A DNA stretch of 64,000 bases from Streptomyces sp. SolWspMP-5a-2 (GCF_900091845.1 NZ_FMCI01000083.1:1-64000); one strand, 5' to 3'. Counted from the stretch's first letter, positions 1 to 9,664 are shown. Notes: generated from the letters alone by a model not told the origin. Program-made: numbers and translations.

Positions 1-94
1 GGCCGTCCGGCTCCGCCGGGCCGCGGCCACGGCTGTGCCTGCCGGTCGTGCGGATCTGCGTGGGCCTGGGCGGCTGAGGACGGGCGGCGGCGGG

Positions 95-1228
95 TCAGCC
101 GTTCTGGTGGGTGGTGTCCCTGCGGGAGAGCAGCCACGGCTCGATCACGCCGAGCCCGCGCACCGGCCGCTGCCACATCGGCTGGAGCGCGAAACGGTGC
201 GTCGGCGCGGCCTCGCCCGCCTTCTCCGCGGCCGCGGCGGCCTCCGCGGCCTCCGCCTCCGACCTCGGCGCCTCGGCCGTGCGGATCAGCTCCTCGGCGA
301 AGGCGCTGTCGACGAGGACCGCGTCACGCGGCGCTATCGACGTCAACCGGGAGGCCAGGTTCACCGTCGTCCCGAAGACATCGCCCATCCGGGTGGTGAC
401 CGTGCCGAAGGCGATGCCGACGCGCAGCTCGGGCATCGTCTCGTCGTTCGCCATGGTCTCGATCAGCCGCAGCGCGATCTCCGCCGCGACGCCCGCGTCG
501 TCGGCCGCGTAGAGGACCTCGTCGCCGAGGGTCTTGATGAGCCGTCCGCCGTTCGCGGCGACCAGGTCGGCGGCGGTGGTCTCGAAGGCCTCGACGAGTT
601 CGCCCAGCTCCTCCTCCTCCATCCGCCGGGTCAGCCGGGTGAAGCCGACCAGGTCGGCGAAGCCGACGGCGAGGCGCCGGTCGACCATCTCCTCGTCGTC
701 CGCGGCCTGGACGACGCGGCCCGTCGCGGCGGCGAGCTGGCGCCGCCAGACGTAGACGATGAACTCCTCCAGCTCCGGCAGCAGCAGCTCGACCAGCGGG
801 TACGTGACCTCGGTGCGGGTCATCCCGGGCTCGGGCGGCTCCGTCAGGCCCTCCAGGAAGGAGTCGATCTGCCATTCGGCGAGCCGGGCCGTGGTCTGGC
901 CGGTCGAGCGGGCCACCTGCACGGCCATCGCCTCGCTGAGCAGCCCCGCCTCCACCAGGCCCGCGAGGCGCCGCAGCGCCAGCACGTCCGCCTCGGTGAG
1001 CGCCTTGGCCTGCCCGATGTCCGCGAAGCCCATCGCCCGCCAGAAGCGCGACGCCAGCTCCATGGAGACACCGGCGCTGCGGGCGGCCTGGAAGGGGGTG
1101 TAGCGGCGCTCGGCACCGAGGATGAGCTGTTCGAGGCGCAGGGCGAGCGGGTCCTCGCCGGTATCGGCGTCCTGGGGGTCCACCCGGCCGTGCGCGCCCG
1201 TGCCGGAGCCCGTGTCGTCGACGGTCAC
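95..1228 (-). CDS. cya: Class III adenylate cyclase
   Basis: This 377-residue protein should make cAMP from ATP. The catalytic class III cyclase domain covers about residues 183-315. It has the two metal-binding aspartates in FADLVGFTRL (D192) and TLGDEVLYA (D236), and the transition-state Asn and Arg in TVNLASRL (N290, R294). Residues 30-130 form a helical N-terminal part like the regulatory region of the mycobacterial Rv1264 type. An Ala/Glu-rich insert lies at 318-340. There is no membrane segment, so it should be cytosolic. The start is GTG at 1228. The symbol rests on family motifs plus the birA-pccB neighbourhood, which in S. coelicolor, from memory, lies next to the sole cya gene. Confidence 0.9.
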   Translation of the reverse strand: MTVDDTGSGTGAHGRVDPQDADTGEDPLALRLEQLILGAERRYTPFQAARSAGVSMELASRFWRAMGFADIGQAKALTEADVLALRRLAGLVEAGLLSEAMAVQVARSTGQTTARLAEWQIDSFLEGLTEPPEPGMTRTEVTYPLVELLLPELEEFIVYVWRRQLAAATGRVVQAADDEEMVDRRLAVGFADLVGFTRLTRRMEEEELGELVEAFETTAADLVAANGGRLIKTLGDEVLYAADDAGVAAEIALRLIETMANDETMPELRVGIAFGTVTTRMGDVFGTTVNLASRLTSIAPRDAVLVDSAFAEELIRTAEAPRSEAEAAEAAAAAEKAGEAAPTHRFALQPMWQRPVRGLGVIEPWLLSRRDTTHQNG

Positions 1229-1359
1229 GCCTGCTGCCCTTCCGATCTGCCACGGTCAGGTATCGACCGGCCACAACTCTACGGCAGGTGTGCGGTAGCT
1301 CACTCCCGTGGCGCCGACGGTGGCCCTGCCCTCCATAACGCCTTCCGGGCCCGTTCTGC

Positions 1360-2217
1360 TCAGACGGGCCGCAGGTGGACGATGTCCCCGGCGCCCACCG
1401 GCTCCTGCACACCGGCCTCGGTGGCCAGCACCAGCCGCCCGTCCCCGTCGACGGCGACGGCCTCGCCGATCAGGTCCCGCCCGCCGGGCAGCTCGGCGCG
1501 AACGGTGCGGCCCAGCGTCGAGCAGCCGGCCGCGTAGGTCTCCTGGAGGCCGCTGGCCGCCGGGTCGCCGTCCGCCTCGCGCCAGCGTTCGTACCACTGT
1601 TCGAGCAACCGGAGCACGGCCCGCAGCAGCGGGTCCCGGTCGGTGCCCGCGGCGCCCGCCAGGGCGAGCGATCCGGCGTTCGGCACCGGCAGCTCGCTCT
1701 CCTTCAGGGTGACGTTGATGCCGACGCCGACGACCACCCCGCGCTCCCCGGCCCGCTCGGCGAGGATGCCGCCGGCCTTGCGCTCGGCACCGCCGACGGT
1801 CACCAGCAGGTCGTTGGGCCACTTGAGTGAGGTGTCCACGCCCGCGGCCCGGGAGAGCCCGGTGGCGACGGCGACGCCGGTCAGCAGCGGCAGCCAGCCC
1901 CAGCGGGCGACCGGCACGTCCGGTTCGAGCAGGACGGAGAAGAAGAGTCCGGAGCGGGCGGGTGCGCTCCAGCGCCGGTCGAGACGGCCGCGCGCGGCGG
2001 ACTGCTCCTCGGCGACCAGGACGGCGCCCTCGGCGGCCTCGCCCGCGACCGCGCGGGCGGCCAGGTCGGTGTTGGTGGAGCCGGTGCTCGGCACGACCCG
2101 CACGTCCGTCCAGAGCCCGCCCTCCCGCACCAGCGCCCGGCGCAGCGCGGCGGCGTTGAGCGGCGGCCGGTCCAGGTCGGACCAGCGGCTGTCGTCTGAG
2201 GCGTCTCGCGGCGTCAT
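1360..2217 (-). CDS. birA: Biotin--[acetyl-CoA-carboxylase] ligase, monofunctional
   Basis: This 285-residue enzyme should activate biotin with ATP and attach it to the carrier lysine of biotin carboxylases. Visible motifs are STGSTNTDLA (44-53), the adenylate-binding RGR loop (76-78) followed by W83, KWPND (132-136), KAGGILAE and GVGINV. A small C-terminal SH3-like domain follows. There is no N-terminal helix-turn-helix, so it is a class I ligase without the repressor role of E. coli BirA. It is divergent from pccB and lies close to accA2, whose product carries the biotin lysine, so its main substrate is probably encoded 4 kb away. Start ATG at 2217. Confidence 0.95.
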   Translation of the reverse strand: MTPRDASDDSRWSDLDRPPLNAAALRRALVREGGLWTDVRVVPSTGSTNTDLAARAVAGEAAEGAVLVAEEQSAARGRLDRRWSAPARSGLFFSVLLEPDVPVARWGWLPLLTGVAVATGLSRAAGVDTSLKWPNDLLVTVGGAERKAGGILAERAGERGVVVGVGINVTLKESELPVPNAGSLALAGAAGTDRDPLLRAVLRLLEQWYERWREADGDPAASGLQETYAAGCSTLGRTVRAELPGGRDLIGEAVAVDGDGRLVLATEAGVQEPVGAGDIVHLRPV

Positions 2218-2270
2218 ACGTCCACCCTAGGTGTGGTGAAGACCGCACTGCCGATCGGTAGGCGCAGCAC

Positions 2271-2287
2271 TACTCTACGGATGAGTA
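2271..2287. promoter_or_regulatory. Inverted repeat in the birA/pccB divergent promoter
   Basis: TACTC and GAGTA face each other across 7 nt in the 109-bp region between the two divergent starts. A regulator site is plausible, but no binding family can be named from the sequence. Confidence 0.3.
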
Positions 2288-2326
2288 ACCGTCCCCCCTT
2301 TTGAGCAGGCAGGGAGCCGCATCCCG

Positions 2327-3928
2327 ATGTCCGAGCCGGAAATGCCTGAAGCGCACGAAGAGATCGACATCCACACGACGGCGGGGAAGCTCGCGGATCT
2401 GCGACGGCGTGTCCACGAGGCGACGCACGCCGGGTCGGCGCGCGCGGTCGAGAAGCAGCACGCCAAGGGCAAGTTGACGGCCCGTGAGCGGATCGCGCTG
2501 CTGCTCGACGAGGAGTCCTTCGTCGAACTGGACGAGTTCGCCCGCCACCGCTCCACCCACTTCGGCCTGGACGCCAACCGTCCGTACGGGGACGGGGTCG
2601 TCACCGGGTACGGCACGGTCGACGGCCGCCCGGTCGCCGTCTTCTCGCAGGACTTCACGGTGTTCGGCGGCGCGCTCGGCGAGGTCTACGGGCAGAAGAT
2701 CGCCAAGGTGATGGACTTCGCGCTGAAGGCGGGCTGCCCGGTCATCGGCATCAACGACTCCGGCGGCGCCCGCATCCAGGAGGGGGTGGCCTCGCTGGGC
2801 GCGTACGGCGAGATCTTCCGCCGCAACACCCACGCCTCCGGGGTGATCCCGCAGATCAGCCTGGTGGTCGGGCCGTGCGCGGGCGGCGCGGTGTACTCGC
2901 CCGCGATCACCGACTTCACCGTGATGGTCGACCAGACCTCGCACATGTTCATCACCGGCCCCGACGTCATCAAGACGGTGACCGGTGAGGACGTCGGCTT
3001 CGAGGAGCTGGGCGGGGCCCGCACCCACAACGCGGCGTCGGGCGTGGCGCACCACATGGCGGGGGACGAGAAGGACGCCATCGAGTACGTCAAGCAGTTG
3101 CTGTCGTACCTGCCGTCGAACAACCTCTCGGAGCCGCCGGCGTTCCCGGAGGAGGCGGACCTGTCCGTCACCGACGAGGACCGCGAGCTGGACACCCTGG
3201 TGCCGGACAGCGCCAACCAGCCGTACGACATGCACACCGTGATCGAACACGTGCTGGACGACGCGGAGTTCTTCGAGACGCAGCCGCTCTACGCACCCAA
3301 CATCCTCACCGGTTTCGGCCGGGTGGAGGGCCGTCCGGTGGGCATCGTCGCCAACCAGCCGATGCAGTACGCGGGTTGCCTGGACATCAAGGCGTCCGAG
3401 AAGGCGGCGCGCTTCGTGCGGACCTGCGACGCGTTCAACGTCCCGGTCGTCACCTTCGTGGACGTGCCCGGCTTCCTGCCGGGTGTGGACCAGGAGCACG
3501 ACGGGATCATCCGGCGCGGCGCCAAGCTGATCTTCGCGTACGCGGAGGCGACGGTCCCGCTGATCACCGTCATCACCCGCAAGGCGTTCGGCGGGGCGTA
3601 CGACGTGATGGGCTCCAAGCACCTGGGCGCCGACCTCAACCTGGCCTGGCCGACCGCGCAGATCGCGGTGATGGGCGCGCAGGGCGCGGTGAACATCCTG
3701 CACCGGCGCACGATCGCGGACGCGGACGACGCGGAGGCGACCAGGGCCGAGCTGATCCAGGCGTACGAGGACACCCTGCTGAACCCGTACGTGGCGGCCG
3801 AACGCGGGTACGTGGACGCCGTGGTGATGCCGTCGGACACCCGGGCGCACATCGTCAGGGGGCTGCGGCAGCTGCGCACCAAGCGGGAGGCGCTGCCGCC
3901 CAAGAAGCACGGCAACATCCCGCTCTAG
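2327..3928 (+). CDS. pccB: Acyl-CoA (propionyl-CoA) carboxylase beta subunit
   Basis: This 533-residue carboxyltransferase moves CO2 from carboxybiotin to acyl-CoA. Both crotonase-like halves are present. The N-half oxyanion segment is [14 protein letters not shown] (145-158) with [12 protein letters not shown] (182-193). The C-half has [19 protein letters not shown] (418-436). The Asp in AYDVMGS (D426) lines up with the residue that, in Streptomyces PccB, sets propionyl over acetyl preference, so methylmalonyl-CoA is the likely product. accE follows after 28 nt, and the biotin-carrying alpha subunit is accA2 nearby. The 14-nt string CAGGCAGGGAGCCG precedes both this start and accE. Start ATG at 2327. 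Confidence 0.95.
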   Translation: MSEPEMPEAHEEIDIHTTAGKLADLRRRVHEATHAGSARAVEKQHAKGKLTARERIALLLDEESFVELDEFARHRSTHFGLDANRPYGDGVVTGYGTVDGRPVAVFSQDFTVFGGALGEVYGQKIAKVMDFALKAGCPVIGINDSGGARIQEGVASLGAYGEIFRRNTHASGVIPQISLVVGPCAGGAVYSPAITDFTVMVDQTSHMFITGPDVIKTVTGEDVGFEELGGARTHNAASGVAHHMAGDEKDAIEYVKQLLSYLPSNNLSEPPAFPEEADLSVTDEDRELDTLVPDSANQPYDMHTVIEHVLDDAEFFETQPLYAPNILTGFGRVEGRPVGIVANQPMQYAGCLDIKASEKAARFVRTCDAFNVPVVTFVDVPGFLPGVDQEHDGIIRRGAKLIFAYAEATVPLITVITRKAFGGAYDVMGSKHLGADLNLAWPTAQIAVMGAQGAVNILHRRTIADADDAEATRAELIQAYEDTLLNPYVAAERGYVDAVVMPSDTRAHIVRGLRQLRTKREALPPKKHGNIPL

Positions 3929-3956
3929 ACCGATTCCCCCCAGGCAGGGAGCCGTC

Positions 3957-4160
3957 ATGAACATCAAGGTGGTCCGGGGCAATCCGACCCCGGAGGAGCT
4001 GGCGGCCGCGGTGGCGGTGGTCCGGGCGCGGGCGGCGGCGAGTCTGCCGGCGGCGCCCGCGGCACCGCGGGACTCCTGGTCGGACCCGGCCAGGATCGCC
4101 TCCCGCGGGCTCCCGCGGCCGGGTCCGACGTCCTGGGCCCGCACCTACTGGCCCGGCTGA
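3957..4160 (+). CDS. accE: Acyl-CoA carboxylase epsilon subunit
   Basis: This 67-residue protein matches the actinobacterial carboxylase epsilon family: an N-terminal VVRGNPTPEELAA segment, an Ala-rich helix and a Trp-containing tail ending SWARTYWPG. Epsilon subunits stabilise and stimulate the alpha/beta carboxylase complex. It lies 28 nt after pccB in the same direction and shares its ribosome-binding leader, so the two are co-transcribed. Start ATG at 3957. Confidence 0.92.
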   Translation: MNIKVVRGNPTPEELAAAVAVVRARAAASLPAAPAAPRDSWSDPARIASRGLPRPGPTSWARTYWPG

Positions 4161-4251
4161 GCCTCCCGGGCCCGGGGGCGCGGCCGGGGCGCGGGAAACC
4201 TGAGTACGGGTACTCAGGCGGCGCGACGCGGCCCGGCGCACCCTGGGGAGC

Positions 4252-4380
4252 ATGCTGTGGTCCGATCCCGAGAACGAGCCGCCGAAGGAACTCCGCGACA
4301 TGCAGGAGACCCTGCGGCGGCTCGGCCTCTTCCTCGCGCTGGCCATGCTGGTCGCGATGGTCGTGCTGGGAGTGCGGTGA
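4252..4380 (+). CDS. mmpB: 42-residue single-pass membrane protein (MmpB-like)
   Basis: A short frame reads [18 protein letters not shown], then a charged linker and one hydrophobic segment (about residues 24-40, Leu/Ala/Val/Met rich), ending GVR. The sequence is of the kind strongly conserved in Streptomyces, and I recall it named morphogenic membrane protein MmpB; that name is from memory. The N terminus is acidic and probably cytoplasmic. It sits between accE and maf on the same strand, 91 nt after accE. A TGAGTACGGGTACTCA inverted repeat lies just upstream (about 4201-4216). Function otherwise unknown. Confidence 0.75.
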   Translation: MLWSDPENEPPKELRDMQETLRRLGLFLALAMLVAMVVLGVR

Positions 4381-4403
4381 CCGTCCGCGGCTACCCTGGC
4401 GGC

Positions 4404-5009
4404 ATGCGCCGACTCGTCCTCGCCTCCCAGTCCCCCGCCCGGCTGAACCTGCTGCGTCAGGCGGGCCTCGCCCCCGAGGTGATCGTCAGCGGTTTCGACG
4501 AGGACACCGTCACCGCGCCGACCCCGGCGGAGCTGACCCTCGCGCTGGCGCGGGCGAAGGCGTCCGTCGTGGCCGCCCGCCCGGAGGCCGCGGGCGCCCT
4601 GGTGATCGGCTGCGACTCGGTGCTCGACCTGGACGGGCAGGCGCTCGGCAAGCCCGCCGACGCCGAGGAGGCCACCGCCCGCTGGAAGGCGATGCGCGGC
4701 CGGGCCGGGACCCTCCAGACCGGGCACTGCGTGTGGGACACGGCGAGCGGGCGGCACGTGGCGGCGACGGCGTCCACGGTCGTGCACTTCGGTGAGCCCT
4801 CGGACGCGGAGATCGCCGCGTACGTCGCCTCGGGCGAACCCCTCTACGTCGCCGGGGCGTTCACGCTGGACGGGCGGTCGGCGCCGTTCGTCGAGGGCAT
4901 CGAGGGCGACCACGGCAACGTGATCGGCATCAGCCTGCCGCTCGTTCGCCGGCTGCTGGCCGAACTGGGCGTCGGGATCACGGAGTTGTGGGCGCGGGAC
5001 CAGGACTGA
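4404..5009 (+). CDS. maf: Maf-type nucleoside triphosphate pyrophosphatase
   Basis: This 201-residue house-cleaning enzyme is expected to hydrolyse non-canonical or modified NTPs to NMP and pyrophosphate. The family signature is clear: [19 protein letters not shown] at the N terminus, the FDEDTV segment, [16 protein letters not shown] and the C-terminal [15 protein letters not shown]. The ATG at 4404 is chosen because the Maf motif begins there. It follows the small membrane protein by 23 nt. Its 3' end overlaps the convergent membrane-protein gene by 32 nt. Confidence 0.93.
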   Translation: MRRLVLASQSPARLNLLRQAGLAPEVIVSGFDEDTVTAPTPAELTLALARAKASVVAARPEAAGALVIGCDSVLDLDGQALGKPADAEEATARWKAMRGRAGTLQTGHCVWDTASGRHVAATASTVVHFGEPSDAEIAAYVASGEPLYVAGAFTLDGRSAPFVEGIEGDHGNVIGISLPLVRRLLAELGVGITELWARDQD

Positions 5010-5448
5010 CGGGCGCGTCGCCGCCGCCGTCGGATCCGGTCCGTCCGGGGGTGCGCGGCGGCCGGTCGTAGCTGACCAGGAGCAGCACGATCAGGGCGAG
5101 CACCACGAGCAGGCCGAAGAAGGCGGCCGGGCCGATCGGCCCCCACGCGAACGCGGCGAGCAGCCCGTGCACCACGGCGACGCTGATCAGCAGGACCCGG
5201 CCGAGCCCGGCGGGCTGCCGGTCGCGGACCGCGACCAGCAGGGCGACCAGCGCGCAGAACGCGAAGTAGAGGCCGAAGACGACTCCGCCGATCTTCGAGG
5301 ACCGGGCCATCACCTCGGGGTCGAGACCGGCGAGGGACATCTTCTGGCGGCCGACGACGACGCCGAGGAACCAGTTGAAGGCGGCGAAGAAGAGCGCCTC
5401 GCCGAACAGCACGACCGCCACGATCCACGCCACCGGCCTGCGTATCAC
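4978..5448 (-). CDS. Four-helix integral membrane protein of unknown function
   Basis: This 156-residue protein has four predicted membrane helices (about 7-30, 53-75, 84-106 and 108-128) and a Pro/Gly/Asp-rich tail of about 25 residues. I recognise no catalytic motif. Its 3' end overlaps maf by 32 nt on the opposite strand. Similar small membrane proteins are conserved between maf and accA2 in Streptomyces as I recall, but no function can be assigned. Start at 5448. Confidence 0.8.
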   Translation of the reverse strand: MIRRPVAWIVAVVLFGEALFFAAFNWFLGVVVGRQKMSLAGLDPEVMARSSKIGGVVFGLYFAFCALVALLVAVRDRQPAGLGRVLLISVAVVHGLLAAFAWGPIGPAAFFGLLVVLALIVLLLVSYDRPPRTPGRTGSDGGGDAPVSPGPAPTTP

Positions 5449-5832
5449 CGGCCCCCACCCACTTCCGACCGACGCCCGGGGAAGCCTGACAAGGCTTCGG
5501 TCCTGGCGAGCATGTTCGAGACATCGCGAACGTTACTAACGAGTAAACCTCGGGACAAGGGTTCGGCCGGGGGCAAAGATTCATTGGGCCATTAGTAGGG
5601 ACTCCACAAAGAAACCCGGTGGCCCGCAGCACGGCCTCACAGAGACCTCCACCACATCGGAGGACTAGGGTTTTCGGGAGGAGTCCTTCGTACCTTGGTG
5701 CGACAAGGGATTTCACGGGTCGAGCGCGCCGGGTATCACACTCCGTGTGGGCAAGCTCACCTCTGTGGACGGGTCGATGCGCCGTGTCGGCAGTCCCTAA
5801 AATCGGCTTGTTTCAAGGAGGGAGCCTCAATC
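5449..5832 (+). promoter_or_regulatory. Long leader/promoter region before accA2
   Basis: A 384-bp gene-free stretch. It holds an inverted repeat TTACTAACGAGTAA (5533-5546), a -10-like TAAAAT at about 5794-5799, and a strong ribosome site AAGGAGGG about 10 nt before the accA2 GTG. The inverted repeat is a candidate regulator site for accA2 or for the divergent membrane protein. Confidence 0.45.
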
Positions 5833-7605
5833 GTGCGCAAGGTGCTCATCGCCAACCGTGGCGAAATCGCTGTCCGCGTGGCCCGAGCCTGCCAGGACGC
5901 GGGGATCGCCAGCGTGGCCGTCTACGCGGAGCCCGACCGGGACGCTCTGCACGTCCGCGCCGCGGATGAGGCGTTCGCCCTGGGCGGTGACACCCCGGCG
6001 ACCAGCTACCTGGACATCCAGAAGGTCCTGAACGCGGCCCGCGAGTCGGGGGCCGACGCCGTCCACCCCGGGTACGGATTCCTCTCCGAGAACGCGGAGT
6101 TCGCGCAGGCGGTCCTGGACGCCGGTCTGATCTGGATCGGCCCGCCCCCGCACGCCATCCGCGACCTCGGTGACAAGGTCGCCGCCCGGCACATCGCGCA
6201 GCGCGCGGGCGCCCCGCTGGTGGCCGGTACGCCGGACCCGGTCTCGGGCGCGGACGAGGTCGTCGCGTTCGCCGAGCAGAACGGCCTGCCCATCGCGATC
6301 AAGGCCGCCTTCGGCGGTGGCGGTCGCGGTCTGAAGGTGGCCCGCACCCTCGAAGAGGTGCCGGAGCTGTACGAGTCCGCGGTGCGCGAGGCGGTCGCCG
6401 CCTTCGGGCGCGGCGAGTGCTTCGTCGAGCGGTACCTGGACCAGCCGCGGCACGTGGAGACCCAGTGCCTCGCGGACTCGCACGGCAACGTGGTCGTCGT
6501 CTCCACCCGTGACTGCTCGCTCCAGCGCCGCCACCAGAAGCTGGTGGAGGAGGCGCCCGCGCCGTTCCTGTCGCAGGAGCAGCTCGACGAGCTGTACGCG
6601 TCGTCGAAGGCCATCCTGAAGGAGGCCGGTTACGTCGGCGCGGGGACGGTCGAGTTCCTCGTCGGCATGGACGGCACGATCTCCTTCCTGGAGGTCAACA
6701 CCCGTCTCCAGGTGGAGCACCCGGTCACCGAGGAGGTCGCCGGGATCGACCTGGTCCGTGAGATGTTCCGGATCGCCGACGGCGAGGAGCTGGGCTACGG
6801 CGACCCCGAACTGCGCGGCCATTCCTTCGAGTTCCGCATCAACGGCGAGGACCCGGGCCGCAACTTCCTGCCCGCGCCCGGCACCGTCACCCTCTTCGAC
6901 CCGCCGTCGGGTCCCGGCGTGCGCCTGGACGCGGGCGTCGAGTCCGGCTCGGTCATCGGCCCGGCCTGGGACTCGCTGCTGGCGAAGCTGATCGTCACCG
7001 GCCGCACCCGCAAGGAAGCCCTCGAACGCGCCTCCCGCGCGCTGGAGGCGTTCCGGGTCGAGGGCATGGCGACGGCGATCCCGTTCCACCGCACGGTGGT
7101 CAAGGACCCGGCGTTCGCTCCCGAACTGACCGGCTCCGACGCCCCGTTCACGGTCCACACCCGCTGGATCGAGACGGAGTTCGTCAACGAGATCAAGCCG
7201 TTCGCCGCTCCGGCCGACGGTGAGACGGACGAGGAGCCGGGCCGCGAGACGGTGGTCGTCGAGGTCGGCGGCAAGCGTCTGGAGGTCTCGCTGCCGACGT
7301 CGCTCGGCATGTCGCTGGCCCGCACCGGCCTCGCGGCCGGGGCCCGCCCCAAGCGCCGGGCGGCGAAGAAGTCGGGCCCGATGGCCTCCGGCGACACCCT
7401 CGCCTCCCCGATGCAGGGCACGATCGTCAAGGTCGCGGTCGAGGAGGGCCAGCAGGTCCAGGAGGGCGACCTGATCGTCGTCCTCGAAGCGATGAAGATG
7501 GAGCAGCCGCTGAACGCGCACCGGGCCGGGACCGTGAAGGGCCTGGCCGCGGAGATCGGCGCGTCGGTCACGTCCGGCGCGGCGATCTGCGAGATCAAGG
7601 ACTGA
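5833..7605 (+). CDS. accA2: Acyl-CoA carboxylase alpha subunit (biotin carboxylase + BCCP)
   Basis: This 590-residue protein starts [15 protein letters not shown] and carries the biotin carboxylase domain (about 1-450), with the ATP-grasp glycine loop [10 protein letters not shown] and the catalytic stretch [16 protein letters not shown] charged linker leads to a C-terminal biotinyl carrier domain with EAMKMEQPL; the biotinylated lysine is about K555. It carboxylates its own biotin with bicarbonate and ATP, then serves beta subunits such as PccB. GTG at 5833 is chosen for the AAGGAGGG site and because family members begin with the same residues. Its modification would need the birA product encoded nearby. 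Confidence 0.96.
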   Translation: MRKVLIANRGEIAVRVARACQDAGIASVAVYAEPDRDALHVRAADEAFALGGDTPATSYLDIQKVLNAARESGADAVHPGYGFLSENAEFAQAVLDAGLIWIGPPPHAIRDLGDKVAARHIAQRAGAPLVAGTPDPVSGADEVVAFAEQNGLPIAIKAAFGGGGRGLKVARTLEEVPELYESAVREAVAAFGRGECFVERYLDQPRHVETQCLADSHGNVVVVSTRDCSLQRRHQKLVEEAPAPFLSQEQLDELYASSKAILKEAGYVGAGTVEFLVGMDGTISFLEVNTRLQVEHPVTEEVAGIDLVREMFRIADGEELGYGDPELRGHSFEFRINGEDPGRNFLPAPGTVTLFDPPSGPGVRLDAGVESGSVIGPAWDSLLAKLIVTGRTRKEALERASRALEAFRVEGMATAIPFHRTVVKDPAFAPELTGSDAPFTVHTRWIETEFVNEIKPFAAPADGETDEEPGRETVVVEVGGKRLEVSLPTSLGMSLARTGLAAGARPKRRAAKKSGPMASGDTLASPMQGTIVKVAVEEGQQVQEGDLIVVLEAMKMEQPLNAHRAGTVKGLAAEIGASVTSGAAICEIKD

Positions 7606-7622
7606 CCCCCGCACCTTCCGGC

Positions 7623-7665
7623 GGACGCCCGGTACCCGGCCGCACGGCCGGTGTGCCGGGCGTCC
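7623..7665 (+). terminator. Hairpin after accA2
   Basis: GGACGCCCGG (7623-7632) pairs with CCGGGCGTCC (7656-7665), with an inner CCGGCCG/CGGCCGG stem. It starts 18 nt after the accA2 stop, so it is a likely terminator. Confidence 0.65.
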
Positions 7666-7720
7666 CTCGTACGGCGGCACGGATGGCATCCTGGGGGGAC
7701 GTCGGCCGAGAGAGGGGCGG

Positions 7721-8329
7721 GTGGAGGACATGCCGGACACGGCCTTCCCCGGCGCACCGGGAAGGGGCGCGCGCGCCATGCGCGCCGACGCCAGACGCAA
7801 CTACGCGCGGCTGGTCACCGAGGCCCGCACGGTCTTCGCGGCGCACGGCGCGGACGCCTCGCTGGAGGACATCGCACGGCGGGCGGGGGTCGGCATCGGC
7901 ACCCTGTACCGGCACTTCCCGAACCGGCAGACACTGCTGAGCGCGGTCTTCGAGGACGCGGTGGGCGACCTGCTGGCCCGCTCCCGCGAACTGCTGGACG
8001 CCCCCGAGCCGTGCACGGCCCTGGTGACGTGGCTGCGCGAGATGGTCCGGCACGCGGGCGAGTACCGGGGTCTGTCACGGGCGCTGATGACGATGTCGAC
8101 GGACACGACGTCCACGCTGGCGTCCCGCTGCGGCGACCCGATCCGCGAGGCGGGCGGCGCCCTCCTGACCCGGGCTCAGCAGTCGACGGCGGTACGGCAG
8201 GACATCACCATCACCGACCTCCTCCAACTGACCCACGCGATCGCCCTGGCGGCGGAGGAATCCCCCACGGACCCCACCCTGGCCGACCGCCTCCTCACCC
8301 TGACCCTGAAGGGCCTGAAACCCACATAA
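7721..8329 (+). CDS. TetR-family transcriptional regulator
   Basis: This protein of about 202 residues has an N-terminal TetR helix-turn-helix: ASLEDIARRAGVGIGTLYRHF, then PNRQTLLSAVFED. The C-terminal ligand domain is helical and not assignable. GTG at 7721 and ATG at 7730 are both possible; a GGAGG sits just before the ATG, but only 2 nt away, so the GTG is kept. It follows accA2 in the same direction and converges on the DeoR gene. The target is unknown; the carboxylase locus or the gene itself are the obvious first candidates. Confidence 0.88.
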   Translation: MEDMPDTAFPGAPGRGARAMRADARRNYARLVTEARTVFAAHGADASLEDIARRAGVGIGTLYRHFPNRQTLLSAVFEDAVGDLLARSRELLDAPEPCTALVTWLREMVRHAGEYRGLSRALMTMSTDTTSTLASRCGDPIREAGGALLTRAQQSTAVRQDITITDLLQLTHAIALAAEESPTDPTLADRLLTLTLKGLKPT

Positions 8330-8370
8330 CCCAGGGCCCGCCCCCGGGGCACACGAGAAGCCCCGCCCCC

Positions 8371-8505
8371 AGCCCCAACGGCGCTCTCTCGGGCGCGCGG
8401 GCATCTGCCCGACCAGCCCCAACGGCGCCCTCTTGGGGGCGCGAGGAACTGCGCGACCAGCCCCAACGGCGCCGCACACACCCCACCACATCACCCCAAC
8501 GGCGC
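8371..8505. repeat. 44-bp tandem repeat with hairpins between convergent regulators
   Basis: The core AGCCCCAACGGCGC recurs at 8371, 8415 and 8459, exactly 44 nt apart, with a partial copy at 8493. The second unit contains a GCGCCC/GGGCGC hairpin and GAGGAACTGCGCGACCAGC, a string I remember as a common intergenic repeat in Streptomyces. It lies between the stops of the TetR and DeoR genes and could end transcription from both. Confidence 0.7.
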
Positions 8506-8530
8506 TCCCCCGACCGCCGCAAGAACCGAC

Positions 8531-9511
8531 CTATCGCCGCCGCATGTCCGCGACGCGCCCCCGCTCTCCCCCCGCCTCACCCAACACCGCCGCGGACCGA
8601 AGCCCACCCCCAGCCGGTCCCGCCGCGCCCGCCGCGCCCGCCGCCCCCGGCACCCCGCGCCGCGGCCCGGGTACGGGCACGTCCCGCCGCCCCTGCGCCT
8701 GCCGGGGCGCCGCCCCGGGATGCTCCCCGGCCCCGCCCGCGACAGCGATCTGCACCCCTTGATCCGCAAGGGCCTGCAGCTCCGTCCCGGCACGGTCGTC
8801 GTGGGCCGGTGGCTCGTCGGTCACGAGCCGGGTGATCAGATCCGTCGGCACGGTCTGGAACATGGTGTCGGCGCCGAGCTTGGTGTGGTCGGCGAGCACC
8901 ACGACCTCCGCGGCGGCCTGCACGAGGGCCCGGTCCACGGACGCGGAGAGCATGTTGGAGGTGGACAGTCCACGCTCCGCGGTGAGCCCGCTCCCGGACA
9001 GGAACGCCCGCGAGACCCGCAGCCCCTGGAGGGACTGCTCGGCCCCGCTGCCCACGAGGGCGTAGTTGGAGCCGCGCAGGGTCCCGCCGGTCATCACGAC
9101 CTCCACGCGGTTGGCGTGGGCCAGCGCCTGGGCGACGAGCAGGGAGTTGGTGACGACGGTCAGCCCCGGCACCCGGGCGAGCCGTCGGGCCAGCTCCTGG
9201 GTGGTGGTACCCGCCCCCACCACGATGGCCTCGCCCTCTTCGACGAGGCCCGCGGCGAGATCGGCGATGGCCGTCTTCTCGGCGGTCGCGAGATGTGACT
9301 TCTGCGGAAAGCCGGACTCCCGCGTGAAACCGCCCGGCAGTACCGCACCGCCATGCCGGCGGTCGAGGAGTCCTTCTGCCTCCAGTGCGCGCACGTCCCG
9401 CCGTACGGTCACTTCTGAGGTCTGGACGACGCGGGCGAGCTCACGGAGCGACACGGCCCCGTTCGCTCGCACCATTTCGAGGATCAATTGGCGACGTTCT
9501 GCAGCGAACAC
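8531..9511 (-). CDS. DeoR-family transcriptional regulator
   Basis: This 326-residue protein has the DeoR helix-turn-helix (VSLRELARVVQTSEVTVRRD, about residues 19-38) and the sugar-phosphate isomerase-like sensor domain, with GAGTTTQELARRL, MTGGTLRGSNYALVG and DHTKLGADTMFQ. Members bind phosphorylated sugars. After about residue 250 comes a long Ala/Gly/Pro/Arg-rich tail not usual for the family, which normally ends near 255 residues. Start is GTG at 9511. Given the nucleoside and deoxyribose genes in this window, it is the nearest candidate repressor for the shared CTACGCGCGTAG operator, but its own promoter lacks that motif. Confidence 0.9.
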   Translation of the reverse strand: MFAAERRQLILEMVRANGAVSLRELARVVQTSEVTVRRDVRALEAEGLLDRRHGGAVLPGGFTRESGFPQKSHLATAEKTAIADLAAGLVEEGEAIVVGAGTTTQELARRLARVPGLTVVTNSLLVAQALAHANRVEVVMTGGTLRGSNYALVGSGAEQSLQGLRVSRAFLSGSGLTAERGLSTSNMLSASVDRALVQAAAEVVVLADHTKLGADTMFQTVPTDLITRLVTDEPPAHDDRAGTELQALADQGVQIAVAGGAGEHPGAAPRQAQGRRDVPVPGPRRGVPGAAGAAGAAGPAGGGLRSAAVLGEAGGERGRVADMRRR

Positions 9512-9538
9512 GAAACTGACAGTAACCCCAACGACCGT

Positions 9539-9551
9539 CTGCTTTCAGCAG
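9539..9551. promoter_or_regulatory. Small inverted repeat upstream of deoR-family gene
   Basis: CTGCTTTCAGCAG, a 5-bp inverted repeat around 3 nt, lies 28 nt upstream of the GTG start. It is a possible autoregulatory site. Confidence 0.3.
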
Positions 9552-9643
9552 TTTGCGCCGGATAACCGAAGTTGTTCGCACCGTGGCACGTCGAGTGGTA
9601 TAGGGCCTACCCGCCCCGACTATGCCGTACGCACGCGCGGCAA

Positions 9644-9664
9644 CTCCCCGTGACCAGCGGGGAG
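9644..9664 (-). terminator. Hairpin after the quinone reductase gene
   Basis: CTCCCCG (9644-9650) and CGGGGAG (9658-9664) form a 7-bp stem with a 7-nt loop, 14 nt beyond the stop of the gene ending at 9678. Confidence 0.5.

Noticed and set aside
2271..5546. One shared regulator site for pccB and accA2
   Set aside because: TACTC-n7-GAGTA and TTACT-n4-AGTAA look alike but differ in spacing, so a common regulator cannot be claimed.
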